Below, in pieces: positions 27,300 to 36,447 of a DNA stretch of 64,000 nucleotides. The stretch covers positions 35,027 to 99,026 of the forward strand of contig VIQU02000005.1 of NCBI GenBank assembly GCA_010206225.2. Direction: 5' to 3'. Position 1 is the stretch's first letter. Each line of letters opens with the position of its first letter. Made by a program: the position numbers and the translations under genes. This stretch comes from Lachnospiraceae bacterium MD308 (GTDB lineage Bacteria > Bacillota > Clostridia > Lachnospirales > Lachnospiraceae). Under the pieces are notes generated by a model. That model made no database searches and was not told the DNA's origin. It saw only the letters and a list, made by a program, of their open reading frames with translations.

Positions 27300-28181
27300 T
27301 CAAACCCGCTTCGGATTCACATGTACCATGCAGTGCTTTACATTTCTTTCCTCCCTCTCTATAGCATGATGAACATGTTCTGCTATATCATGGGCTTTTC
27401 TCAGCGGAATATTCCCATCCGCCTCTATCTCCACATCCACATAGATCTTTGATCCGAAAATCCGTGTTGTCAGTTTACTGATTCCAAGAACCCCTGTCTG
27501 ATTCAATATTATTTTCCGCAATTTTTTTACTGTATCCTTATCACATGCCTTATCCAGCATCTTGTCAACCGCATCTTTAAAAATATCATATGCCGCCTTG
27601 ATAACAAACGCACAGATCACCACACTTGCGACACAGTCAAGAAACGGATATCCCATCCGCGCTCCTGCAATACCGAATAATGCTCCCACGGAAGACAAAG
27701 CATCGGAGCGGTGATGCCATGCGTCGGCCTTAAGCGCCCCGGAATTAATTTTCTTTGCCGCAATAACCGTATACCAGTACATCCATTCCTTTACAGCAAT
27801 TGATATGACTGCCGCTGCAAGAGCGAGGATTCCCGGCATCTTTATATCTTTATAACCGCCTCCCAGAAGCTGATCCAATCCATTATACCCAATCGCCAGA
27901 CCTGTTGCGAACAAAACCGCAGACAGCACGATCGCCGCTACACATTCCATCCGTTCATGCCCGTAAGGATGCTCTTCATCCGCCTCCTTGCTTGCCATAT
28001 GTACCCCGATCATGACTACAAATGTGCTGAATACATCCGATGCTGAATGCACTGCGTCCGAAACCATTGCTCCCGAATGCGCAATGATCCCTGCCGCCAG
28101 CTTCAACACAGACAGCAGCATATTAACTGCTACACTGACTACTGATACCCGCATCGCGATCTGCTTTTCATTATTTGCCAT
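27300..28181 (-). CDS. Cation diffusion facilitator family transporter
   Basis: This 293-residue membrane protein of the CDF family (FieF/MntE type) exports divalent metals such as Mn2+, Fe2+ or Zn2+ by proton antiport. About six membrane segments occupy the first 200 residues. The metal site motifs are SDAVHSASD in the second helix and HHRSDALSS in the fifth. A cytoplasmic C-terminal ferredoxin-like domain follows (ITLTTRIFG-like region, CMVHVNP at the end). Metal specificity cannot be assigned with confidence. It is convergent with the SDR gene and follows recQ by 25 bp on the same strand. Confidence 0.92.
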   Translation of the reverse strand: MANNEKQIAMRVSVVSVAVNMLLSVLKLAAGIIAHSGAMVSDAVHSASDVFSTFVVMIGVHMASKEADEEHPYGHERMECVAAIVLSAVLFATGLAIGYNGLDQLLGGGYKDIKMPGILALAAAVISIAVKEWMYWYTVIAAKKINSGALKADAWHHRSDALSSVGALFGIAGARMGYPFLDCVASVVICAFVIKAAYDIFKDAVDKMLDKACDKDTVKKLRKIILNQTGVLGISKLTTRIFGSKIYVDVEIEADGNIPLRKAHDIAEHVHHAIEREERNVKHCMVHVNPKRV

Positions 28182-28206
28182 ACTTTCTATTCTGCCTCCT
28201 GCTATA

Positions 28207-30096
28207 CTACTGCTGCCGAATTGCCGTCAAAAACTTTTCCGCATACTTTTGTACCTTATACTCTCCGACTCCGCTGATTTTAAGCATATCCGCAGCGTTT
28301 TTCGGTCTGACAAGACACATAAGCACCAATGTCTTATCAGAAAATATAATATATGGCGGCACTTTTTCTTCTGCCGCAATATCCTTACGCACTGCTCGAA
28401 GTTCTTCAAAAAGCTTTAGATCCTGTTCCCTGAGCGCAGACGCTGCTCCCGCCTTCTTTCTTTTTCCTTTGCTTCCCGCGCGTTCTCTTTTTTCCTGCTC
28501 TTTCGGAAGCTTAAGTATCATCGGCGTAGCCTCCGAATCAGACAGCTTCCTTGCTCCCGCACCCAGCTTAAGTACTGGATAAGTCTCTCCCGAAAGCTCC
28601 AGATATCCCTGATACAGCATTTCCTGTATGATCTGCCGGAGTCTGGTCACGGACTGCATACTCAACGCCCCGTACTGCGAATTCTTATCCAGATTCTTAC
28701 TCAAAATCCTCTGGCTCTTTGCCCCTCTTAAAATATCAATAACTGTTGAGATCCCATAGGCAGTCCAGTTCTCTTTTATACACCCGATAATCGCTGCTGT
28801 CTCCTTCGATATATCTACCTCTTCAAACTGCGTCAGACAGTTAAAACAGTTTCCGCAGTATCCAGAAGCCTCTTCACCAAAATATCTTAAAATATACCGC
28901 CTTAAACACTCTGATGTAAAGCAGTAAAATGTCATCTGCGAAAGACGCCAATGATCCCTCTGCGTAATCAGCGCCTTTGCCGTCTCGTCAAGCATTTCGT
29001 TATTTTCATTATTTCCGATAAGCATCTGGTTCATCCGTACATCTGACGGTTCATAATAGAGGACACATTCTGCCGGAGCGCCATCCCGTCCGGCACGCCC
29101 CGCCTCCTGATAATAACTTTCCATATTTTTCGGCATATTATAATGAATGACAAACCGGACGTCCGACTTGTCAATCCCCATCCCAAAAGCATTGGTCGCC
29201 ACCATGATATGACGTCTGTCATAGATAAAATCGTCCTGATTCTTTCTTCTCTCCTCATCCGTAAGCCCGGCATGATAGCGGGTAACCGAAAATCCATCCC
29301 GCTGCAGATCATAGCAGACATCCTCCACGCTTTTTCTTGTAAGGCAATATATAATTCCGCAGCAGCCAGAGAACTCTTTTTCCTTTTCGCGCAGATATGT
29401 AACAAGCTCCTTATACTTATCCATCGGTTTTTTCACAGCAAAGTAGAGATTATCCCTGTCAAATCCTGTTACTGTAACCACTGGATCACGGAGTTCCAAA
29501 AGCTCTATAATATCTCCCCGGACTTCTTCTGTCGCAGTAGCAGTATATGCGCTGACCACCGGTCTGTGCGGCAATTTCCGGATAAATTCAGAAATTTTCA
29601 GATATCCCGGCCGAAAGTCCTGCCCCCATTGGGACACACAGTGCGCTTCATCTACTGCAATAAAGGATATCCTGATTCCACTGTTACGCGCAAAATCAAG
29701 AAACCCTTCTGTTGTAAGCCGCTCCGGTGCAACATAGATAATCTTGTACCTGCCTTCCTTCGCGAACCTAAGCGCTTTTACATATTGTCCCTGCGTCAGA
29801 GAGCTGTTAAGATATGCCGCGTGGACGCCTGCCTGATTGAGCGCGCTCACCTGATCCTTCATAAGGGAAATAAGCGGAGATATCACCAGCGTAATTCCCT
29901 CCGCCGCAAGCGCCGGAACCTGAAAACAGATGGATTTCCCCGCGCCTGTAGGCATGATTCCCAAAACGTCCCTGCCCTCAAGGACTGCCTCAATAAGCTT
30001 TGCCTGCCCCTCCCTGAAATCATCATAGCCAAAATACTGCTTTAAAACCTGTTTTGCTTTTTTTATCTTTGTCTGCTTCCTTTCTGTATGTGCCAT
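28207..30096 (-). CDS. recQ: ATP-dependent DNA helicase RecQ
   Basis: This 629-residue 3'-5' superfamily 2 helicase acts in recombination and replication-fork repair. Walker A is TGAGKS (residues 50-55) and the DEAH box is in VDEAHCVSQWGQDFRP. The second RecA domain holds YHAGLTDEERR and GRAGRDG. A RecQ zinc-binding set (CLRRYILRYF with YCGNCFNC) and winged helix follow, and the last ~85 residues form an HRDC domain. The ribosome site before the ATG at 30096 is weak, so the start may be slightly different. It lies in one orientation with nth and the CDF gene. Confidence 0.95.
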   Translation of the reverse strand: MAHTERKQTKIKKAKQVLKQYFGYDDFREGQAKLIEAVLEGRDVLGIMPTGAGKSICFQVPALAAEGITLVISPLISLMKDQVSALNQAGVHAAYLNSSLTQGQYVKALRFAKEGRYKIIYVAPERLTTEGFLDFARNSGIRISFIAVDEAHCVSQWGQDFRPGYLKISEFIRKLPHRPVVSAYTATATEEVRGDIIELLELRDPVVTVTGFDRDNLYFAVKKPMDKYKELVTYLREKEKEFSGCCGIIYCLTRKSVEDVCYDLQRDGFSVTRYHAGLTDEERRKNQDDFIYDRRHIMVATNAFGMGIDKSDVRFVIHYNMPKNMESYYQEAGRAGRDGAPAECVLYYEPSDVRMNQMLIGNNENNEMLDETAKALITQRDHWRLSQMTFYCFTSECLRRYILRYFGEEASGYCGNCFNCLTQFEEVDISKETAAIIGCIKENWTAYGISTVIDILRGAKSQRILSKNLDKNSQYGALSMQSVTRLRQIIQEMLYQGYLELSGETYPVLKLGAGARKLSDSEATPMILKLPKEQEKRERAGSKGKRKKAGAASALREQDLKLFEELRAVRKDIAAEEKVPPYIIFSDKTLVLMCLVRPKNAADMLKISGVGEYKVQKYAEKFLTAIRQQ

Positions 30097-30190
30097 CTGT
30101 CTAATCTCATTCTTCTGATTTTTTCCTTCTGTTTATCTGTTTGCAGACATTATATTATTTATCCGTATCTGCCTATTGCAGACGGCTATG

Positions 30191-30832
30191 CTACTTATCT
30201 GCACCAACCTTCTTACAGATATCTGCAAGACAGCATTTATCACAATAAGGCTTTGTCCGCGCCGTACAGACATCCCTTCCATGATATACCAGCCTGTGGC
30301 AAAAGTCATTTCCCTCCTTTGGAGGTATGATCTTCCAGAGCGCCATCTCTACTTTTTTCGGCTCTTTGATACCATCTACAAGTCCCATACGATTTACAAG
30401 ACGGATACAGTGGGTATCTGTCACGATTGCCGGCTTCCCGAACACATCTCCCATGATCAGATTCGCACTTTTTCTCCCCACGCCAGGCAGCTTTAAAAGA
30501 GCGTCAAAATCATCCGGAACCCTGCCGTCATATTCCTCCTTCAGCATCTTCATACAGGCGCTGATATCTCTCGCCTTGCTTTTTCCAAGCCCGCAAGGTC
30601 TTACGATCGCCTCGATATCTTCCACATCTGCCGCCGCAAGCGCATCAATATCCGGATATTTTTCATAAAGCCCTTCTACGACCACATTTACTCTTGCATC
30701 CGTACACTGCGCCGCAAGCCTCACACTGACAAGAAGTTTCCACGCTTCATTATAATCCAGCGTACACCCCGCATCCGGATATTCCTTTTTCAGCCGCTCA
30801 ATGATCTCAAGCACCCGCTCCTTCTTTCGCAT
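30191..30832 (-). CDS. nth: Endonuclease III
   Basis: This bifunctional DNA glycosylase/AP lyase (213 residues) removes oxidised pyrimidines. The helix-hairpin-helix LPGVGRKSAN contains the catalytic lysine, and VTDTHCIRL the catalytic aspartate. A C-terminal [4Fe-4S] motif follows; here the first two cysteines are separated by seven residues (CTARTKPYC), one more than the classical six. I choose the ATG at 30832 (MRKKERV) because GGGAG lies nine bases upstream; the frame begins at a TTG at 30841. Confidence 0.93.
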   Translation of the reverse strand: MRKKERVLEIIERLKKEYPDAGCTLDYNEAWKLLVSVRLAAQCTDARVNVVVEGLYEKYPDIDALAAADVEDIEAIVRPCGLGKSKARDISACMKMLKEEYDGRVPDDFDALLKLPGVGRKSANLIMGDVFGKPAIVTDTHCIRLVNRMGLVDGIKEPKKVEMALWKIIPPKEGNDFCHRLVYHGRDVCTARTKPYCDKCCLADICKKVGADK

Positions 30833-31025
30833 TTCACACAACTCCCTCTATATGTAATATCTCCAAATACACCAAACATTTGTTTACAAGATTAACACAT
30901 TTTTATTGGGAGTGCAACTTCATTATTAAGAACAAAAGTAATTTTATATTCTTCATGTTATTATGCACTATACTTCCTGCTTTTTTTCTGACATTCTGAA
31001 TAAATAATCTTTCATCCAAATATGT

Positions 31026-31031
31026 TATAAT
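31026..31031 (+). promoter_or_regulatory. -10 element of the alpha-galactosidase promoter
   Basis: A perfect TATAAT lies 33 bp before the alpha-galactosidase ATG, followed by AAGGAGG. No good -35 hexamer is visible at the usual distance, which suggests dependence on an activator. Confidence 0.5.
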
Positions 31032-31063
31032 TTTTCCATTAATATACAAGGAGGCACTTTTTC

Positions 31064-33250
31064 ATGGGAATTGTTTACAACGAGGCAAACAACACCTTTT
31101 CTTTACATACAAGAAACTCGTCTTATCAGATGAAAATCGGGAATCTCGATTACCTGCTCCACCTTTACTATGGCCCCACACTGCACGATGCTGACTTAAG
31201 CTACCAGATCATGCAGTACGACCGCGGTTTTTCCGGTAATCCATATGAATCCCGCAATGAACGCACTTTTTCTTTGGATGCGCAGCCGCAGGAATTTTCC
31301 ACCCAGCAGCAGGGAGATTTCCGCACGGCCAGCATCGAGGTGGTAAACAGCGACGGAAGCTATTCGTTTAGCGGCAAGGCAGCTCATTATTCCATTATGG
31401 AAGGGAAATACCGCCTTGAGACTCTTCCCACTGTTTTCGCAAACAAAGAGGATACTGTTCAGTCTCTGGAAATCACGCTCTCTGATTCCATCAGCGGTGT
31501 TGACGTGATTCTTCTCTACAGTGTATTTGAGGAGGCCGACATTATCACAAGAGCTGTGAAAGTGAAAAATAATGGAAAGGCAGCGATTCATTTAAAAAAA
31601 ATCATGTCCCTCTGTATGGACTTTTTAAATGGCTCCGGCATGGACTTGATCAGTCTTCCTGGTCGGTACGGACAGGAACGCCAGGTTGAACGCCAGCCTA
31701 TGACTCACCACATCCACACTATCAGCAGTGTGCGCGGCTCTTCCAGCCATCAGCAGAATCCTTTTATAATCCTCTGCGACAAAAATGCTACTGAAGATTA
31801 TGGGAATTGCTATGGCTTTTCCCTCATATACAGCGGCAATTTTCTTGCCGAGGCAGAGCTTGACCAGTACGATCAGCTCCGCCTTGTAATGGGAATCCAT
31901 CCAAAACAGTTTGTATATGAGGTAAAGCCGCAGGAAGCTTTCGAGTGTCCTGAGGTCGTTATGGCATTTTCCGAACAGGGGCTTACCGGATTATCCCATC
32001 TGTACCATGACTTTTACCGCACGAACCTCTGCGAGAGTAAATTTGTGACAAAGGTAGAACGTCCCGTGCTTATTAATAGCTGGGAGGCTGCCTTTATGGA
32101 TTTTGACGATAAAAAGCTGGTAGACATTGCGAAAGCCGCCAAGAATATGGGTGTAGAGCTTCTTGTCATGGATGACGGATGGTTCGGAAAGCGCGATGAT
32201 GACAATAGCAGCCTCGGCGACTGGATTGTCAACGAGAACAAGATTAAGTGCGGGCTTCACGCACTTGTGGAGCAGATCAATGACTTAGGGATGAAGTTCG
32301 GCATCTGGTTTGAGCCGGAGATGGTATCCGAGGACAGTGATCTATACCGAAAGCACCCAGAATGGGCTATGCAGATTCCGGGACGCCCGGCTGTCAGAAG
32401 CCGCAATCAGATCGCTCTTGATATGGGGCGCGAAGACGTGCAGGATTACCTGATCGAAAAGGTCAATGCCATCTTGGATGCTGCCAATATCTATTATGTA
32501 AAATGGGACATCAACCGTTCCATTACTGATATATGGTCCAACGTGCTGCCATCTGAGCGCCAGGGAGAAGTATACCATCGTTATATTTTAGGACTTTACC
32601 GCACAATGGACGCTATCATAAAGACTCACCCCGACATCCTGTTTGAAGGCTGCAGCGGGGGCGGCGGACGGTTTGATGCGGCTATGCTCCACTACTATCC
32701 GCAATACTGGGTCAGCGATAATAATCACCCGATCGACCGGCTAAAGCTTCACTATGGGACATCCTTTGTCTATCCGCCCTCTTGCATGGGCGCGCATATT
32801 TCAGACAGCGGAAAATTAATCCCACTAAAGACAAAAGCAGTTGTAGCGATGGGAGGCACCTTCGGATACGAACTGGACGCAACACATTTGTCAAGAGAAG
32901 AGCAGGAAATCTGCCGCAAGCAGAGCGATCTGTTCCGAAAATATTACCATATTATCTTCAAGGGCGATTACTACCGCCTGACCAATCCCTTTGAAACAGG
33001 CAATATGACTGCATGGCAGCATGTAACCAAGAACAAAAAAGAGTCTCTCCTAAGTGTAGTCGTTACCAACCTGACCTGCAACGGCCCTCAGGAATACGTC
33101 CGTGCAAAAGGGCTGAATGCAGATACTATGTACTCTGTCAATGACGGAGCGTACACCCTTTCCGGCTCCGCATTGATGAACGCCGGGCTTCCGATCCCAA
33201 GGGAAGTACCAGAATACAGCTCCTTCCAGTTCCATATGGAAGCAATTTAA
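31064..33250 (+). CDS. Alpha-galactosidase, glycoside hydrolase family 36
   Basis: This 728-residue enzyme releases terminal alpha-1,6-galactose from raffinose-family sugars. An N-terminal beta-sandwich (about 1-320) precedes the catalytic barrel with MDDGWFG, the nucleophile D482 in YVKWDINRS, CSGGGGRFDAAML and the acid/base D552 in YWVSDNNHP. It has no signal peptide, so it acts on imported oligosaccharides. It lies alone, without a transporter or regulator beside it in the window. AAGGAGG fits the chosen ATG. Confidence 0.95.
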   Translation: MGIVYNEANNTFSLHTRNSSYQMKIGNLDYLLHLYYGPTLHDADLSYQIMQYDRGFSGNPYESRNERTFSLDAQPQEFSTQQQGDFRTASIEVVNSDGSYSFSGKAAHYSIMEGKYRLETLPTVFANKEDTVQSLEITLSDSISGVDVILLYSVFEEADIITRAVKVKNNGKAAIHLKKIMSLCMDFLNGSGMDLISLPGRYGQERQVERQPMTHHIHTISSVRGSSSHQQNPFIILCDKNATEDYGNCYGFSLIYSGNFLAEAELDQYDQLRLVMGIHPKQFVYEVKPQEAFECPEVVMAFSEQGLTGLSHLYHDFYRTNLCESKFVTKVERPVLINSWEAAFMDFDDKKLVDIAKAAKNMGVELLVMDDGWFGKRDDDNSSLGDWIVNENKIKCGLHALVEQINDLGMKFGIWFEPEMVSEDSDLYRKHPEWAMQIPGRPAVRSRNQIALDMGREDVQDYLIEKVNAILDAANIYYVKWDINRSITDIWSNVLPSERQGEVYHRYILGLYRTMDAIIKTHPDILFEGCSGGGGRFDAAMLHYYPQYWVSDNNHPIDRLKLHYGTSFVYPPSCMGAHISDSGKLIPLKTKAVVAMGGTFGYELDATHLSREEQEICRKQSDLFRKYYHIIFKGDYYRLTNPFETGNMTAWQHVTKNKKESLLSVVVTNLTCNGPQEYVRAKGLNADTMYSVNDGAYTLSGSALMNAGLPIPREVPEYSSFQFHMEAI

Positions 33251-33260
33251 TATCATGTCA

Positions 33261-33348
33261 TTTAGGCGCTGATTTTATAGATCAGCAGCCTAAATATATA
33301 ACAGGAGCGGGCATCTTCCTCCTTCTCTTTCTCAGATATCCCGCTCCT
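33261..33348. terminator. Two hairpins between alpha-galactosidase and amidase genes
   Basis: The first hairpin (33261-33294) pairs TTTAGGC-GCTGAT with ATCAGCAGCCTAAA, with a one-base bulge. The second has nine-base arms (33303-33311 and 33340-33348) around a 28-base loop, with an ACTTTTTC tract soon after on the plus strand. They lie between convergent genes and probably stop both. Confidence 0.55.
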
Positions 33349-33375
33349 ATATACTTTTTCATCATCATCCGTCTT

Positions 33376-34137
33376 TCAGCTTACGATCAATGTATCGTAT
33401 CCTGCCCGCCTAAGTCTCTGTTCCATAGCTACAGCCGTGTTCAGATCATCATATCCGCCCACAAGGACTCTGTTATATTCTCCTACATTATCAACAAATG
33501 CAGGGAAGTCCTGAGCCAAAAGTTCTTCTAAAAGACGGTTCGCATTCATGTTATTCCGATACAATCCCACCTGTACTCTGTAAAATGGCTCTCTGACGTC
33601 CCCGATATTGGACAATGTATCTAAGATTCCTCTTGCTATCGCCTCCGCAATATCCTGAAAATTGTCATCGAACAACTGATTATCCGTATCGGAATTGATA
33701 AATCCGGCCTCTACTAACACAGACGGCATATTGGTCCGTTTCAAAACGACAAGATTAGGTCTTGCCTTTACTCCCAAATCTACGAATCCGACAGATTCAA
33801 GCTGTTCATCAATATTCTGCGCCATCTCATACTTGATACCCGACAGATCGTAAACAAGACTTTCAACTCCCATTACCTGATTATCTGTAGGAAATGAATT
33901 CCTGTGAATGGATACAAAAAAATCAGCGCCCGCATTATTGGCCTCCATCGCTTTTTCATAAGGGCTTTCATATACATCCGTTGTTCTTGTATACTCTACA
34001 TCTATCCCGTTATTCTGCAGGATTTCTCCGATTGCAAGTGTCAGCCGGAGTGTATCGTCTTTCTCCTGACGGCCGTTATAAACTGCTCCGGGATCAGTAC
34101 CCCCGTGTCCCGCATCCAACATAACTGAATAAGGCAT
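33376..34137 (-). CDS. N-acetylmuramoyl-L-alanine amidase (Amidase_3) with SPOR domain, no signal peptide
   Basis: The amidase_3 domain occupies about residues 1-180: LDAGHGGTDPGA with a zinc histidine, an EKDD segment, SIHRNS with a second histidine and LVEAGFI with the catalytic glutamate. A C-terminal SPOR domain (YRVQVGLYRNNMNANRLLEE to the end) should bind glycan strands stripped of peptide. The protein starts directly with the catalytic domain, with no signal peptide or membrane segment, unlike most CwlC/CwlD-type enzymes. CwlC-type spore amidases are also unexported and released on mother-cell lysis, which is a plausible parallel. The ATG at 34137 is preferred; a GTG at 34146 is in frame. 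Confidence 0.88.
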   Translation of the reverse strand: MPYSVMLDAGHGGTDPGAVYNGRQEKDDTLRLTLAIGEILQNNGIDVEYTRTTDVYESPYEKAMEANNAGADFFVSIHRNSFPTDNQVMGVESLVYDLSGIKYEMAQNIDEQLESVGFVDLGVKARPNLVVLKRTNMPSVLVEAGFINSDTDNQLFDDNFQDIAEAIARGILDTLSNIGDVREPFYRVQVGLYRNNMNANRLLEELLAQDFPAFVDNVGEYNRVLVGGYDDLNTAVAMEQRLRRAGYDTLIVS

Positions 34138-34228
34138 GTCTGTCACACTCTCTCTTTTCTTTTATTGTTAGTATATGCAAAACCTGACGAGTGCGCTACA
34201 GTTACAACAGCTGTGTGCTTATTGATAA

Positions 34229-34819
34229 TTATATGCCTCCAAGCGCTGAAATTCCTGCCGTTTCCTTTTCTTCCTCCACGGCTTTTTCCCGGAACAAAAG
34301 CCCGAACACTGTCCTGATCAGGGGCTGTATAAAAAACAGTTGGCTAAAAAACGCGAACGGCAGATTAAAGCACACCAGCTTCAGCCAGTTCGCAAGCAAT
34401 GTCAGCAGATTAAAGCCGGCGTAATACGGATAGTAAAACCAAGCAGCCAGAAAGCTCATGACTGGACACATAATACCTACCGTTGCACAGATAACCGCGG
34501 TTTCGAAAATTACCGGATGTGTTTTCCCCAGTTCAAAGTTCTTGCACGCAAGCTTAAAAGAACATGGGCTTCCTATGGAGCATTCCAGACCATAAGCAAA
34601 GACAAACTCGATCAAAACCACTGCCCATATAGGAAGCATGTGCCCAAACATGCTGATTCCGCCTTGTTCATTGATTGCACGGAGTACGGAATTTGATCCT
34701 GTCACCTGCATAAGCGTTGTTCCATTGACTACATATAAACTATAAAACACATAAGCGTGAACCGTCACCAGCACGGTCAGAAAGGCAAATACCATTCTTT
34801 GAAATTGATTTTTTGGCAT
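34229..34819 (-). CDS. DUF2798 membrane protein
   Basis: This 196-residue integral membrane protein contains two DUF2798-like units, each with two hydrophobic helices (for example MVFAFLTVLVTVHAYVFYSL and HMLPIWAVVLIEFVFAYGLE). Its function is unknown. It is preceded by a structured leader RNA and a good promoter, and lies back-to-back with a MATE pump gene. This suggests induction together with drug or cation efflux. The 23-residue C-terminal tail is acidic and probably cytoplasmic. Confidence 0.82.
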   Translation of the reverse strand: MPKNQFQRMVFAFLTVLVTVHAYVFYSLYVVNGTTLMQVTGSNSVLRAINEQGGISMFGHMLPIWAVVLIEFVFAYGLECSIGSPCSFKLACKNFELGKTHPVIFETAVICATVGIMCPVMSFLAAWFYYPYYAGFNLLTLLANWLKLVCFNLPFAFFSQLFFIQPLIRTVFGLLFREKAVEEEKETAGISALGGI

Positions 34820-34844
34820 AATAATATCCTCCTTGCATACAAAA

Positions 34845-34954
34845 ACACAGACAGCGCCTTACATAATCCATCTTGGAATCTTTAGTCATGTTCCGTAATC
34901 AGATTTACGTGCAAAGCACTACCTGTGTCGTCATGTATGTCTTCTATTTTTTTG
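34845..34954 (-). promoter_or_regulatory. Structured leader RNA, copy 1 (candidate riboswitch)
   Basis: On the minus strand this leader of the DUF2798 gene aligns along its whole length with a leader at 37571-37677. Paired parts are P1 ACACAG/CTGTGT, P2 GTGC-TTT-GCAC and P3 with GGAA/TTCC capped by the loop CATGACTAAAGA. P1 is followed by TTTTT, as in a terminator. A possible pseudoknot pairs the loop ACATGA with the downstream TTATGT. P2 and P3 differ from copy 2 by compensatory changes. Confidence 0.7.
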
Positions 34955-34961
34955 CTTGTGC

Positions 34962-34991
34962 ATTTTATCATATTTATTTTCAAAAAGTCAA
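34962..34991 (-). promoter_or_regulatory. Promoter of leader 1/DUF2798 gene
   Basis: Minus-strand TTGACT (34986-34991) and TAAAAT (34962-34967) are separated by 18 bp. The expected start, near 34955, is the first base of the conserved leader. Confidence 0.72.
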
Positions 34992-35052
34992 GTCAGTTTT
35001 TTACAAATCTAATCCAGCTCTGTTTTTTGTGCTTTTTAGGAGGTAATTTATA

Positions 35053-36447
35053 ATGGAAAAATCAAACGAATCATATCTTGCCACTGAAAAGGTGGGCAGA
35101 CTAATGGGCAAATATGCCATTCCCTGCGTCATCTCGCTTCTTGTGGGCGCACTTTACAATATTGTTGACCAGATATTTATTGCAAATGCGTCTTATCTCG
35201 GTTCCTACGGAAATGCCGCCAATACGGTTGTTTTTCCTCTGACGGTTATCGCCCTCGCTATCGCTGTCATGATCGGCGACGGGTGCTGTGCTTTTGTCAG
35301 CTTAAGCCTTGGTAAAAAGAAAGTAAAGGATGCCGGATGCAGTGTCGGAAATTCGATTCTGCTCGCCATCTTAAGCAGCCTTGTCCTCTGCACTGTTTAT
35401 CTCATTTTCAGCAATCAGATCATCAATATGTTCGGGGGAACAGTTAATGAGGAAACTTTTCGGTGTTCCAAAGAGTATTTCTTCTGGATCTCACTTGGCA
35501 TACCCTTTTACATGTTCGGGCAGGCTATGAATCCTATCATCCGAGCAGACGGAAGCCCAAAATTTGCCATGATCTCAACCCTTACCGGAGCCATCATCAA
35601 TATGATACTGGATCCTATTTTTATCTTTATATTTAAATGGGGAATGATGGGAGCTGCCATTGCAACTGTCACCGGACAGATTGCTACCGCTCTGCTTGCC
35701 GCATGGTATCTCTGTCACACGAAGACAGTCCGGCTTATGAAAAAGGATTTTCGGCTGAACGGCGACATCGTGCGCCGCACGCTTGTACTTGGGATCTGCA
35801 GCTTTTTATCACAGATTTCCCTTGTAGCAGCGATGGCAGCCATCAACAATATGATACGCAAATACGGCGCTATGGATGAAATCTTCAGTCAGACACAATA
35901 CGCACAGATTCCTATGGCAGTTGTAGGAATCGTCATGAAGTTTTTCCAGATTGTCATATCTATCGTTGTGGGTATGGCGGCCGGATGTATCCCTGTTGTC
36001 GGATTCAACATGGGCGCAAAGCTTAACAACCGGGTGAAACAGTTATTTACAAAGCTTTTGCTGGCGGAAACCTTTGTCGGCGTCATATCCTTTATCATTG
36101 TAGAAGTGTTCCCACTGCAGCTTATCGGAATCTTCGGCGCCGCAAATGAAAGCTCCTACTATACCTCGTTTGCGATTAAGTCCTTCCGGATCTATCTCTG
36201 TATGATCATCTTCGCCTGTGTCAATAAGGCCGCGTTTATCTTTCTTCAGGCAATGGGAAAAGCAGTTGCCTCAACGATGATATCTATGGTGCGTGAGATT
36301 ATATTCGGAGTCGGATTCGCACTTTTACTTCCGGCGTTCTTCGGGCTTGACGGCGTACTTTACTCTATGCCGGTTTCCGATATCCTGACCGCCGTGATTT
36401 CAGCGGTTGTGATCACGATGACATACCGTCAGTTATCTGCTATGTAG
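35053..36447 (+). CDS. MATE family efflux transporter
   Basis: This 464-residue protein has about twelve membrane helices in two homologous bundles. It reads [20 protein letters not shown] near the N-terminus, with [10 protein letters not shown] and later [17 protein letters not shown], which are typical of the MepA/DinF-like branch. It exports cationic compounds in exchange for Na+ or H+. AGGAGG precedes the ATG. It is divergent from the DUF2798 gene and overlaps the end of the convergent ABC gene by eight bases. The substrate is unknown. Confidence 0.93.
   Translation: MEKSNESYLATEKVGRLMGKYAIPCVISLLVGALYNIVDQIFIANASYLGSYGNAANTVVFPLTVIALAIAVMIGDGCCAFVSLSLGKKKVKDAGCSVGNSILLAILSSLVLCTVYLIFSNQIINMFGGTVNEETFRCSKEYFFWISLGIPFYMFGQAMNPIIRADGSPKFAMISTLTGAIINMILDPIFIFIFKWGMMGAAIATVTGQIATALLAAWYLCHTKTVRLMKKDFRLNGDIVRRTLVLGICSFLSQISLVAAMAAINNMIRKYGAMDEIFSQTQYAQIPMAVVGIVMKFFQIVISIVVGMAAGCIPVVGFNMGAKLNNRVKQLFTKLLLAETFVGVISFIIVEVFPLQLIGIFGAANESSYYTSFAIKSFRIYLCMIIFACVNKAAFIFLQAMGKAVASTMISMVREIIFGVGFALLLPAFFGLDGVLYSMPVSDILTAVISAVVITMTYRQLSAM

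Noticed and set aside
29143..30045. Plus-strand ORF of 300 codons
   Set aside because: Antisense to recQ, with no ribosome site and no recognisable motif.
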